A DNA stretch of 64,000 nt from CAMAXB01 sp964476565 (lineage in GTDB: Bacteria; Verrucomicrobiota; Verrucomicrobiia; Opitutales; Opitutaceae), in NCBI GenBank assembly GCA_964476565.1, contig CAYZBG010000015.1:1-64000 (forward strand), read 5' to 3'. Below the pieces are notes generated by a model. The model was not told where the DNA came from and did no database searches. It saw only the letters and a list, made by a program, of their open reading frames with translations. The position numbers and the translations under genes were made by a program. Shown here piece by piece: positions 1 to 9,156 of the stretch (within the stretch, counting starts at the first letter, position 1; each line of letters opens with the position of its first letter).

Positions 1-569
<569 letters not shown>

Positions 570-701
570 ATCCGCGCACGCTAGGGGTGGCCCGGGGCCG
601 CGCAACCGAGATTTGGCCGGTTCCGGGGGTAGAATGCCGGATGGCAGGGGCGCCCGACATGGCTAATGGTGGCGAACCGGACTGGCGCCGGAGAAGAATT
701 C

Positions 702-1418
702 ATGCTCACTGCGGACACCCTTTCGTCCATGCCTGCGCGCGCCGCCTCCGTTCCCGAACCTTTCCGCACGGCCGCCGGCCGGGCCGCCTTTATCGACCGG
801 CGCCTGGCCGAGCTGTACCCGGAGACGCCCGTGCCGCTCGATCATCGGGATCCGTACACGCTGCTCATCGCCGTCCTGTTGTCGGCCCAGTGCACGGACA
901 AACGCGTGAACCAAGTCACGCCCGCCCTCTTCGCGCGGGCCGCAACGCCGGCGGCGATGGCGGAACTCCCGGTGCAGGAGATCGATGGTTACGTGCGGCC
1001 CTGCGGGCTTGCGCCGCGCAAGGCCCAGGCCATCCGCGACCTGTCCCGGCTCCTGCTCGAACGTCATGGCGGCGAAGTGCCGCGCAGTTTCGAGGCGCTC
1101 GAAGCCCTGCCCGGCGTCGGGCACAAGACGGCGTCGGTCGTGATGGCTCAGGCCTTTGGGGTGCCGGCTTTTCCGGTCGACACCCACATCCATCGGCTGG
1201 CGCAGCGCTGGAAGTTGTCGTCCGGACGGAGTGTCGAGCAGACCGAGCGGGATCTGAAACGGCTGTTTCCGGAGGACCGGTGGAACGCGCTCCACCTCCG
1301 GATCATCTTCTATGGACGCGAGCACTGTACGGCGCGCGGCTGCGACGGCACGGCATGTGAGATCTGCCGCACGCTGTTTCCGGACCGGCGTCGCGCGGTG
1401 AAGGTGCGGAAGAGCTGA
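702..1418 (+). CDS. nth: Endonuclease III (DNA glycosylase/AP lyase)
   Basis: A 238-residue base-excision-repair glycosylase for oxidised pyrimidines. The helix-hairpin-helix LPGVGHKTA (about 136-144) contains the catalytic lysine K142. The catalytic aspartate is D160 in FPVDTHIHRL. Near the C-terminus four cysteines (C209, C214, C219, C222) could ligate a [4Fe-4S] cluster, but their spacing is CX4CX4CX2C instead of the Escherichia coli-type CX6CX2CX5C. I chose the ATG at 702 because GGAGAAG sits just upstream; an in-frame codon at 666 would add 12 unlikely residues. The gene is divergent from gcvP and stands alone. Length is slightly above the usual 210-220 because of the N-terminal extension. 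Confidence 0.93.
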   Translation: MLTADTLSSMPARAASVPEPFRTAAGRAAFIDRRLAELYPETPVPLDHRDPYTLLIAVLLSAQCTDKRVNQVTPALFARAATPAAMAELPVQEIDGYVRPCGLAPRKAQAIRDLSRLLLERHGGEVPRSFEALEALPGVGHKTASVVMAQAFGVPAFPVDTHIHRLAQRWKLSSGRSVEQTERDLKRLFPEDRWNALHLRIIFYGREHCTARGCDGTACEICRTLFPDRRRAVKVRKS

Positions 1419-1424
1419 GCCGCC

Positions 1425-2462
1425 TCATCGCGCCGGGCCGGCCGGCCCGCGCAAGGTTTCGCCCTCGACCCAGCGGGCCGGGATCGTGGTCGTGGACGGG
1501 GTTTCGGGCACGCCGTACTCGTTGCGGTGCATCTGAGCGATCAGCATTTCCATGCCGCGGGCTGCGAGCAGGCGCGGCTGGAGGTCGAGGCCGGCGCAGG
1601 GCAGGGCCGCAGACTTCACGTTGAGGCAGCAGAAACCGTGAGTCTTCGGCACCCGCGCCCCCGCCGCCTGCATCCAGGTGAGCGCGTCGGCGTTGTGGCA
1701 GAGCACGACGTCGGGCTTGGTGCGACTGAACCAGGGGGAGAAGACGTCCTCGGTCAGCGCGGGCACGATGAGCGGGGGCACCCGTTCGAAGCCGTCATGG
1801 TGGTCCAGATACGCGGTGAACGCCGCCTCCCAGCGGTTGAGCAGGCGGTTGTCGTGCGCCGCGTGCATGGCGAGCCCCGGGCGGCGGTAGCCGCGCGCCT
1901 GCAGCTGTTGCAGCGCGATCATCATGGAGCGGTAGTGGTCCGAACAGACGGAATGAAGGCCCGGTCGCTCGATGAGATAGTCCGCATAGAGCCCAGCGTA
2001 GCGTTCCCAGCCGAGGCCGCTGATGTCGGGACTTGAACCGCACGGCAGGAGGAAGACGCCGCGAATGCCCCGCGATTGAAGGATGGTGTCGAGGCGGGCG
2101 AGCGAAACGCCGCGCCGGCCCACGACGAAGGGCTCGACCTTGAAGCCGAGTTCCTCGGCGCGCTCCGTCGCACCGCGCACCAATTCGCGGTTGTATCGCA
2201 CGGCGACGTGCGGCCGGTTCTCCGGTCCGTCGAGATCCAGCAGGCCGACGAGTCCGCGAAAGGTTCCGGCACGGGAACGCCGGAGTTCCGACATCAGGGC
2301 GCCGGCGAGCGGATTGTGCCGGTAACCGGCCGCCTCCGCCGCCGCCAGCACCCGCGCCCGGGTCGCAGGCAACACGCGCGGACTGCCGCGCAGCGCCTCG
2401 GAAACGGTGGTGTGGGAGAGCCCGAGCGTGCGGGCGAGGATGCGGAGAGACGGGGCAGCCAT
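1425..2462 (-). CDS. LacI-family transcriptional regulator (LacI-1)
   Basis: A 345-residue repressor/activator. The N-terminal helix-turn-helix is in residues 4-30 (LRILARTLGLSHTTVSEALR), followed by the hinge region and a periplasmic-binding-protein-like effector domain from about residue 68 onward. It is divergently transcribed from the symporter at 2688, with 225 bases between the two starts, so it most likely controls the rhamnogalacturonan operon that follows. The effector is not readable from sequence; a rhamnose- or galacturonate-containing sugar is an inference from context. It differs clearly from the second LacI protein at 15145-16179. Confidence 0.9.
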   Translation of the reverse strand: MAAPSLRILARTLGLSHTTVSEALRGSPRVLPATRARVLAAAEAAGYRHNPLAGALMSELRRSRAGTFRGLVGLLDLDGPENRPHVAVRYNRELVRGATERAEELGFKVEPFVVGRRGVSLARLDTILQSRGIRGVFLLPCGSSPDISGLGWERYAGLYADYLIERPGLHSVCSDHYRSMMIALQQLQARGYRRPGLAMHAAHDNRLLNRWEAAFTAYLDHHDGFERVPPLIVPALTEDVFSPWFSRTKPDVVLCHNADALTWMQAAGARVPKTHGFCCLNVKSAALPCAGLDLQPRLLAARGMEMLIAQMHRNEYGVPETPSTTTIPARWVEGETLRGPAGPAR

Positions 2463-2474
2463 GGGTGATCGTAC

Positions 2475-2507
2475 TGTCAGATACGTTACGGTTCGCGCCA
2501 GCTGACA
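2475..2507. promoter_or_regulatory. Candidate operator dyad in LacI-1/symporter intergenic
   Basis: TGTCAG (2475-2480) and its exact reverse complement CTGACA (2502-2507) flank a 21-base spacer that contains the ACGT-centred element GATACGTTAC (2480-2489). The arrangement sits 13-45 bases upstream of the LacI-1 start and before the symporter, where an autoregulatory operator would be expected. LacI-type operators often have a central CG. No experimental support; the arms are short and could be chance. Confidence 0.3.
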
Positions 2508-2687
2508 AGCGGTTTAACAGTGCCGACTCAACCCCAACGCATCCTGTCAGTCCGCGTGTGTCCGCGGTCCCCGCCGGCAGACGTCGTATTCCGATGCCTT
2601 GCGTTTGAGCGATTTCACCCTCCCTTCCGCGGCCGGTGCCGCCTCGCCTCGCGGCCCGACGGCGGGCGCCCCGGCCCTTTTCACCTG

Positions 2688-4721
2688 ATGAGCTCCTTTC
2701 ACTTTCTCGATTTCGTCGCCATCGGAGGCTATCTGGCCGTGGTCATGTACCTCGGCTACCGGGGATCGCACGGGGCGGGGAGTGAAGAGGGGTTTTTCCT
2801 GGCCGGGCGCAAGCTGGGGAAGCTCTACCAGTTCTTCCTGAACTTCGGCAACTCGACCGACGCGAACGGCGCGGTCAGCACGGCGAGCCTCGTGTACCAG
2901 CGCGGCGCCTCGGGTGCGTGGTTCTCGTTCCAGACGATTTTCATGAACCCCTACTACTGGTTCATGAACCTCTGGTTCCGGCGGGTACGCCTCGTGACCG
3001 TGGCCGACTTGTTCGAGGACCGGCTGGGGAGCCGGGCCTTGGCGCGGTTCTACGCGATCTTTCAGATCATCGCCTCGGTGGTGGTGATGGTCGGCTTCGG
3101 CAATCTGATCGCCTACAAGATTTCGTCCTCGCTCATCGTGAAGGAGGAGGCGGTTTGGACCGCGGCGGAGCGCGCGTCGGTCGAAGGTTACCGGGAGATG
3201 CAGACGCTTGAGCGCCAGCTGCGTCAGGCGCCGCTCCCGCCGGAGGCGCAGCTGCGGCTCACCGTGCTGCGTGAGCAGAATGCCCGGGGCGAGCTGCGCA
3301 GCTACATCACGGCGATCCAGCCGGTGCCGTTCTACATCATCTATACTCTGATCGTCGGCGCCTACATCGTGCTGGGCGGAATGGCGGCGGCCGCCCTGAA
3401 CGAGGCCTTCCAGGGAATCCTGATCGTGATCTTTTCCGCCATGCTCATTCCGGTGGGCCTCTCGGCCATCGGCGGATGGGATGCGCTTGGCGAAAAGGTG
3501 CCGGCGGCGATGTTCCAGCTGTTTGGCGGCGGCGGGGCCGTGCAGGTCACCGGCTGGGAACTCGCCGGCATCGTGCTGATCAGCATCGTCCAAATCCACG
3601 GCATCATCGGCAACATGGCGGTAAGCGGTTCGGCCAAGAACGAATTCGCCGCCCGCTTCGGTGCGGTGTCCGGAACCTACGCGAAGCGCATCATGATCAT
3701 TCTGTGGTCGTTCGCCGGCCTGATCGCGCTCGCCCTCTATGCCGGTCCGGAGGCGCTCTCGGACCCGGATGCCGTCTGGGGCACGATGTCGCGACAGCTG
3801 CTCGGCCCCGGCCTGCTCGGCCTGATGCTGGCGGGCGTCCTGGCGGCCAACATGTCGACCGTCGCGGCCCAAACCATGGCTGTATCCGCGTTGTTCGTAC
3901 GCAATGTCTACCGCTACATCAACCCGCGCATGACCGAGACCGACTCGGTGAAGGCCGGCCGCTGGACGATCGTGGTCGCTCTGGTGATCGGCATCGTGGC
4001 CGCGACGAACATGACCGGGGTTTTCCAAGTCATCCAGCTGCTGCTCACGGTCAACGTGCCCTTCGGTGCCGCGGTGGTGCTGATCTTTTTCTGGCGGCGG
4101 CTCACGAGCAAGGCGGTGTGGGCGTCCGTCCTCATCTGCGCCCTGGCCAACATCGTCGCGCCGCTGGCGCTCGTGAAGGTCGAAGCCGTGCGCACCGCGC
4201 CTTCCCTCGTGCTGCGCACCGAGGATGCGCTGGGCCGGACTTCGGCGGTCTTCTTTGAGTCGGTCGTGCGCACCCGGCCCGACGATCTCTCCAGCCCGCT
4301 CGAGGGCCGCGGCCGTTTCCACACCGAGCTTTATGTGCTCGATCGTCTCGGCCTCGACGTCGCGGCCTTGTCCCCGAGCCACCGCAACGCGGCCCGTTTC
4401 CTCTACAACGGCATCCTGCCGTTTGTCCTCCTGATCGTGGTCAGCCTCTTCACCCGGCCGCCGTCGGCCGAGCGTGTGCTCCAGTTCTACGGCAAGATGA
4501 AGACCCCGGTCGCGGAGTCGCCGGAGGAAGACGCGGCGGAGATGGAGAAGACGCGGCTCAATCCGACCCGCAACGACCATCTCAAGCTCTTCCCGCGGTC
4601 GAACTGGGAGTTCGCCAAGTGGGACAAGGTCGACACGATTGGCTTCCTCGCCTGTTGCGCGGTCTCCGGCGCCATCATCGGGGCGTTCCTGCTCGTCCTG
4701 CGCCTCGCCTCCGGCACATGA
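2688..4721 (+). CDS. Sodium:solute symporter (SSS family)
   Basis: A 677-residue inner-membrane transporter. From the ATG at 2688 it begins MSSFHFLDFVAIGGYLAVVM, a first membrane helix typical of the family, and GRKLGKLYQFFLNFGNSTDA is the usual first cytoplasmic loop and helix 2 region. A charged soluble insert of about 60 residues (about 145-205) splits the helices, and a second hydrophilic stretch precedes the final helices; such long forms are common near polysaccharide genes in Verrucomicrobiota. A GTG 168 bases upstream is in frame, but the added residues are proline- and arginine-rich and non-membrane, so I reject it. The stop overlaps the next start (ATGA). The substrate is probably a sugar or uronide released by the downstream enzymes; that is context only. 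Confidence 0.88.
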   Translation: MSSFHFLDFVAIGGYLAVVMYLGYRGSHGAGSEEGFFLAGRKLGKLYQFFLNFGNSTDANGAVSTASLVYQRGASGAWFSFQTIFMNPYYWFMNLWFRRVRLVTVADLFEDRLGSRALARFYAIFQIIASVVVMVGFGNLIAYKISSSLIVKEEAVWTAAERASVEGYREMQTLERQLRQAPLPPEAQLRLTVLREQNARGELRSYITAIQPVPFYIIYTLIVGAYIVLGGMAAAALNEAFQGILIVIFSAMLIPVGLSAIGGWDALGEKVPAAMFQLFGGGGAVQVTGWELAGIVLISIVQIHGIIGNMAVSGSAKNEFAARFGAVSGTYAKRIMIILWSFAGLIALALYAGPEALSDPDAVWGTMSRQLLGPGLLGLMLAGVLAANMSTVAAQTMAVSALFVRNVYRYINPRMTETDSVKAGRWTIVVALVIGIVAATNMTGVFQVIQLLLTVNVPFGAAVVLIFFWRRLTSKAVWASVLICALANIVAPLALVKVEAVRTAPSLVLRTEDALGRTSAVFFESVVRTRPDDLSSPLEGRGRFHTELYVLDRLGLDVAALSPSHRNAARFLYNGILPFVLLIVVSLFTRPPSAERVLQFYGKMKTPVAESPEEDAAEMEKTRLNPTRNDHLKLFPRSNWEFAKWDKVDTIGFLACCAVSGAIIGAFLLVLRLASGT

Positions 4722-5914
4722 ACTCTCCGATTCCAACGCGTCCGCGCGTCGGCCTGATCGGCGTCTCGGGCTACGCCCGCATCTACCTCCAGCTGGTGCG
4801 CGAGGCGCACGACCGGGGAGAGCTCGATCTGGTCGGCGCCGTGGTGATCAACCCCGACGAGGAGCCGGAGGCGGTGCGCGACCTGCAGCGCCGCGGGGCG
4901 GTCCTTTACGGCACGTACGAAGAGATGCTGCGCGCCCACGCCGGCCGGCTCGACCTGTGCCTGGTGCCGACCGGCATTCCGTGGCATGCGCGCATGACGG
5001 TCGCCGCGCTGGAGATCGGGGCCAACGTGCTGGTGGAAAAGCCGCTGGCCGGATCGGTGGCGGATGCCGCAGCCATTCGGGCGGCCGAGGAGGCAGCGGG
5101 CCGGTTCGTGGCCGTGGGTTTTCAGGACGTGTATGCGGAGGGGGCGGCGTGGATGAAGGCGCGGCTCGTTGCCGGTGCGATCGGCCGGGTGGAATCGCTT
5201 CGCTTCGTCGGCCTGTGGCCGCGAGGCACGGCCTACTTCGAGCGGAATCACTGGGCCGGGCGACTGCGCGCAGACGGGGCGGCCGTGCTCGATTCGCCGC
5301 TGAACAACGCCTTCGCGCATTTCGTCAATCTGTGTCTCTACTTTGCCGGACGAGATGCCGGCCACGCCGCAGGTGCGCGCGTGGATACCGCCGAGCTCTT
5401 CCGGGCCCACGCGATCGAGACGTTCGACACGGCGGTGGTGCGAGCCGCCTCTCCCGAGGGCGTCTCGTTTTGGTTTGGCGTCTCCCATACCTGCGCTCAA
5501 ACCCGCGAGCCCGAGATCTACATCCAGGGCAGCGCCGGACATGCGGAGTGGCGGCACGAGCAGCGTTGCGTGATCACGCCCGATCGAGGCCCGGTCGAGG
5601 AACGCCCGCTGCCGGACACCTCCGAGACGCGCCGCACGATGTTTGCCTCGGTGTTGAAGCGTCTCCACCAACCCGCGTTTCCGGTGTGCGACACGGCCAT
5701 GGCCGCGTGCCACACCGCGCTTATCGAGGATATCCATCGTGCGGCTCGCATCGAGGTGATCCCTGCGTCCCAGATCGATTGGCAAACCCCACCCGGCGCC
5801 CCGGCACCCGTGCCGGTGGTGCGCGGGCTCGAGCACGCGCTCGATCGCGCCTTCACGGCCCGGTGCACCTTGCGCGAGACGGGCTTTGCGGTCGAAGCGG
5901 CAATCGCGCGCTAG
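4718..5914 (+). CDS. Gfo/Idh/MocA-family oxidoreductase
   Basis: A 398-residue NAD(P)-dependent sugar oxidoreductase. The N-terminal Rossmann motif is RVGLIGVSGYARIYLQ (about 10-25), and the family motif for cofactor and substrate binding is VLVEKPLAG (about 105-113). The remainder is the alpha/beta C-terminal domain. It overlaps the symporter stop by four bases, indicating translational coupling. Family members act on the hydroxyls of sugars, uronic acids, inositols or 3-keto sugars. In this operon a role with a rhamnogalacturonan-derived sugar is likely but unproven. Confidence 0.85.
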   Translation: MNSPIPTRPRVGLIGVSGYARIYLQLVREAHDRGELDLVGAVVINPDEEPEAVRDLQRRGAVLYGTYEEMLRAHAGRLDLCLVPTGIPWHARMTVAALEIGANVLVEKPLAGSVADAAAIRAAEEAAGRFVAVGFQDVYAEGAAWMKARLVAGAIGRVESLRFVGLWPRGTAYFERNHWAGRLRADGAAVLDSPLNNAFAHFVNLCLYFAGRDAGHAAGARVDTAELFRAHAIETFDTAVVRAASPEGVSFWFGVSHTCAQTREPEIYIQGSAGHAEWRHEQRCVITPDRGPVEERPLPDTSETRRTMFASVLKRLHQPAFPVCDTAMAACHTALIEDIHRAARIEVIPASQIDWQTPPGAPAPVPVVRGLEHALDRAFTARCTLRETGFAVEAAIAR

Positions 5915-6036
5915 CGCACGTGAACCGGCGCGTCTGTCATGAACGTCCGCGATCTCCAGCCGAGTTTGCCTGACGCGGGTCGACGGCGTCTCCACGCTGA
6001 ATTTCCCCTTCCTTAACCTTCACCCCCTCGCTCCGC

Positions 6037-6351
6037 ATGCTCCGCAAAGCCTTTGTCATGAGTGTCAACGCCGGCCAGGAGGCCGAGTACGCCCGCCGTC
6101 ACCAACCGATCTGGGCGGAATTGGCCGCGGTGCTGAAGAGTCACGGCGCCCACAATTACTCGATCTTCCTTCATCCGGAGACGCGGCAGCTGTTTGCCTA
6201 CGTCGAGATCGAGGACGAGGCCCGTTGGCAGGCCATCGCCCAGACCGAGGTGTGTCAGCGCTGGTGGAAACACATGGGAGACGTCATGCCGAGCAACCCC
6301 GACCACAGTCCGGTCGCAACGGGACTGAAGGAAGTCTTTCACCTCGCCTGA
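6037..6351 (+). CDS. rhaM: L-rhamnose mutarotase
   Basis: A 104-residue protein, the normal length of RhaM, which interconverts alpha- and beta-L-rhamnopyranose. Conserved blocks are MLRKAFVMSVNAG, ARRHQPIWAELAAVLKSHGA, HNYSIFL, CQRWWKHMGDVMPSNPDHSP and a hydrophobic C-terminus ending VFHLA. They align with the Escherichia coli protein nearly throughout from memory. This is the gene that most directly ties the operon to L-rhamnose, the backbone sugar of rhamnogalacturonan I. The 122 bases upstream contain no recognisable gene and only a CT-rich leader before the ATG. Confidence 0.95.
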   Translation: MLRKAFVMSVNAGQEAEYARRHQPIWAELAAVLKSHGAHNYSIFLHPETRQLFAYVEIEDEARWQAIAQTEVCQRWWKHMGDVMPSNPDHSPVATGLKEVFHLA

Positions 6352-6396
6352 GCGCGTTGGCGCTGGCGTCACCCATCACCCTCATCCTCCGCCGCC

Positions 6397-9141
6397 ATGC
6401 CCCAGGTCACCCGCCGTGAATTTGTGAAACACACCGCGGTCGCCGCCGCGGCGTTGCAGGTTGCGTCGCTGCCTCAGGCGCGGGCTGCGAGCGCGGCGAC
6501 GGGAGCGACCGTGCCGCCGGCGGTCCCGGTGCGCTGGCTCGATGGCAAGGCGCCGCCGTTCTGCTTCGGCGCAACCTGGGGGGTGCCGTGGCCGCAGGGG
6601 CGACACGCGCCCGGCACAGAGTTTGCCTTGAGTACGGCGGAGGGCACGGCCGTGCCGGTCCAGTCCTGGCCGCTTGCCGTCTGGCCGGACGGCTCGCTCA
6701 AGTGGACGGCGCATGCGGTCGGCGCCGGGCTCCCGGCGGCTGAGACGTTTACGCTTGAGGCGGGACGACCGGTGACGCCGGCCCAGGCGGTGACGACCCA
6801 GGTTACGGAGGATGCGATCGAGATCGACACCGGCGTCATGCGCTGCCGGCTCGCCCGGCGCGGACGCACGGTGGTCGAGTGGATCCGTCGCGACGGCAAG
6901 ACGGGTTTGCAGAACGGCACACTCGTGCTCCTGCGGCAGGACCGGGCCGAGCCGGGACCGGACGGGGTGCTGCGCACCGAGACCTTTGTCGGCGAGATCG
7001 ATGCGGTCGCGATGGAGCAATCGGGTCCGATCCGTGCCGTCGTGAAGATCGAAGGGCGGCACGCCGGCGAGTCCGGCCGCGCGTGGCTGCCGTTTGTGTT
7101 GCGCCTCTATTTTCACGCCGGATCCGACGCCGTGCGGGTCATGCATACCTTCGTGTACGACGGCGATGAAAACCAGGACTTCATCCGCGGCCTCGGCCTG
7201 CGGTTTGCGGTGCCGATGGCGGATGCCTTGCACGACCGGCATGTGCGGTTCGCGGGTGAAGGCGCCGGCCTCTTTGCCGAAGCGGTCCGTGGCCTGACCG
7301 GATTGCGGCGTGATCCGGGAGCGGCGGTCACGCAGGCCCAAGTTGCCGGCCTCGCCACACCGCCAGTCGAAACGTTTCCCGCCACGGTCAGCCGGCGCCT
7401 CGACTTGATCCCGGCGTTTGGCGACTGGACCCTGTTTCAAGCGAGCGCAGATTCGTTCGAGATCCGCAAACGTACCGACGCCCGCCACGTTTGGCTGCGG
7501 TGTGCCCACGGAGGGCGCGCGTCCGGGCTCGGCTACGTGGGCGGCCCGTCGGGCGGCGTTGCCTTTGGCCTGCGCAACTTCTGGCAGAGCCATCCGGCGC
7601 AGCTCGACGTCCGCGGGGCCACGGGGGCGGCGGCCGACGTGACGCTTTGGCTTTGGGCGCCCGATGCGCCGGCGATGGACCTGCGGTTCTATCACGACGG
7701 CATGGGTCAGGACACCCATGTGAAGCAGCTGGAGGGGCTGGAGATCACCTATGAGGACTACGAACCTGGCTACGAGCGCCCCTACGGCGTAGCGCGTACC
7801 AGCGAGGCGTTTCTCTGGGTGCTCCCGGCCACGCCCTCGCGCGAGCGGCTGGTCGAGCTGGCCGAGGCGGTGCGCACCCCGCCGCTGCTGGTGTGCACGC
7901 CCGGTTACCTTGAGTCGGTCGGCGTGTTTGGCGGACTCTGGCGCCGACCGGACCGGTCCACGCCCGCGAAGGCGGCGATCGAGGACCAGCTCGACTGGTA
8001 CTTCGATTTTTATGCGAAGGAGGCGGATCGCCGCCGTTGGTATGGCTTCTGGCACTACGGCGACGTGATGCACAGCTACGACCGCGACCGCCACGAATGG
8101 AAGTACGACGTGGGCGGCTTTGCGTGGGACAATTCGGAGCTCTCCACCGACATCTGGCTCTGGTACCACTTTCTCCGGACAGGACGGGCGGAGGTCTTTC
8201 GCTTTGCCGAAGCCATGACGCGGCACACCGGCGAAGTGGACGTTCATCACATCGGACCCTTCGCCCCGCTGGGATCGCGCCACAACGTGGTGCACTGGGG
8301 CTGCAGTGCGAAACAGATGCGGATCAGCACGGCCGCCAACCGGCGGTTCTATTTTTATCTGACGGGGGACGAGCGGGTGGGGGACCTGATGCGCGAGCAG
8401 CTCCGTGCCGACCGCACGCTCGTGACCGTGCAGCCCACGCGCAAACTGCGGTCGCGCGCCGGCACGCCCGCGCCGGCGCCCTCGCCCGATGCGACTTCGG
8501 CCCTTGTCGGGTTTGGCACGGACTGGGGTTCCCTGGTCGCCGCGTGGTTGACCGAGTGGGAGCGGACGGGCGATCCAGCGGTGCGCGCGAAGATCGTGGC
8601 CAGCATGGAGACGATCGGAACGCAGCCGCGTGGATTTTTCTCCTCCGCCAGTCAGATGGAGTTCGCCACCGGCCGCTTTGCCCGCGTTGACCACGACCGG
8701 GCCAGCGCTTCCCACCTCAGTGCGGTGTTCGGCCTGTTCGAGATCTGCGCTGAGCTGCTGGCCCAATTCGACGTGCCGGCGTTCCGTCGCGCGTGGTTGC
8801 AGTACTGCGAACTCTACAACGCCCCGGCCGAGGCGCAGCAGGCCGCACTGGGGCGGGGCTTGGGTTCGCTCAACCTCCGCCAAGGGCACTCCCGCCTCAC
8901 GGCCTACGCTGCCCGGTTGAAGGACGATCCGGCGCTGGCGACCCGTGCTTGGACGGAGTTTCGCCAGGGCGGAGGTGGCATCGCCTCACGAACCACCTTG
9001 GCCACCACCCGGATCGAAGGGCCGGCGGTGCTCAATCCCGTGGACGAGGCCCTGTGGGTGTCCACGAACGGCGTGGCGCAGTGGGGCCTTGCGGCAATCC
9101 AGTGCCTGGCGCTGGCCGGTGACCATCTCCCAGCGGAGTAA
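6397..9141 (+). CDS. Tat-exported exo-rhamnogalacturonan lyase-like protein (PL26 type)
   Basis: A 914-residue secreted protein. The N-terminus has a twin-arginine signal (TRREFVKHTAVAAAALQ) followed by an AxA-type site near residue 30. The next stretch, VPVRWLDGKAPPFCFGATWG with PWPQGR and WPDGSLKWTAHA, matches the RIFT-barrel first domain of the Penicillium chrysogenum exo-rhamnogalacturonan lyase family (PcRGLX, CAZy PL26). The long remainder with GFWHYGDVMHSYDRDRHEW and NSELSTDIWLWYHFLRTG is the (alpha/alpha) barrel region. Such enzymes release unsaturated GalA-Rha from rhamnogalacturonan I ends by beta-elimination. Neighbouring RhaM and two CE12 esterases fit this. Family assignment is from memory of the domain; catalytic residues were not assigned. 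Confidence 0.8.
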   Translation: MPQVTRREFVKHTAVAAAALQVASLPQARAASAATGATVPPAVPVRWLDGKAPPFCFGATWGVPWPQGRHAPGTEFALSTAEGTAVPVQSWPLAVWPDGSLKWTAHAVGAGLPAAETFTLEAGRPVTPAQAVTTQVTEDAIEIDTGVMRCRLARRGRTVVEWIRRDGKTGLQNGTLVLLRQDRAEPGPDGVLRTETFVGEIDAVAMEQSGPIRAVVKIEGRHAGESGRAWLPFVLRLYFHAGSDAVRVMHTFVYDGDENQDFIRGLGLRFAVPMADALHDRHVRFAGEGAGLFAEAVRGLTGLRRDPGAAVTQAQVAGLATPPVETFPATVSRRLDLIPAFGDWTLFQASADSFEIRKRTDARHVWLRCAHGGRASGLGYVGGPSGGVAFGLRNFWQSHPAQLDVRGATGAAADVTLWLWAPDAPAMDLRFYHDGMGQDTHVKQLEGLEITYEDYEPGYERPYGVARTSEAFLWVLPATPSRERLVELAEAVRTPPLLVCTPGYLESVGVFGGLWRRPDRSTPAKAAIEDQLDWYFDFYAKEADRRRWYGFWHYGDVMHSYDRDRHEWKYDVGGFAWDNSELSTDIWLWYHFLRTGRAEVFRFAEAMTRHTGEVDVHHIGPFAPLGSRHNVVHWGCSAKQMRISTAANRRFYFYLTGDERVGDLMREQLRADRTLVTVQPTRKLRSRAGTPAPAPSPDATSALVGFGTDWGSLVAAWLTEWERTGDPAVRAKIVASMETIGTQPRGFFSSASQMEFATGRFARVDHDRASASHLSAVFGLFEICAELLAQFDVPAFRRAWLQYCELYNAPAEAQQAALGRGLGSLNLRQGHSRLTAYAARLKDDPALATRAWTEFRQGGGGIASRTTLATTRIEGPAVLNPVDEALWVSTNGVAQWGLAAIQCLALAGDHLPAE

Positions 9142-9156
9142 CCGGATCCTTTCGTC

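Noticed and set aside
570..701. Glycine riboswitch upstream of gcvP
   Set aside because: The 130-base gap lacks the conserved glycine-aptamer elements, and it is shared with divergent nth.
2520..2687. Upstream GTG extending the symporter by 56 residues
   Set aside because: The added residues are Pro/Arg-rich with no membrane character. The ATG at 2688 gives the normal first helix.
2547..4736. A 729-codon antisense frame over the sodium symporter
   Set aside because: The plus strand encodes a coherent membrane protein with family motifs. The antisense product is a charged low-complexity shadow.
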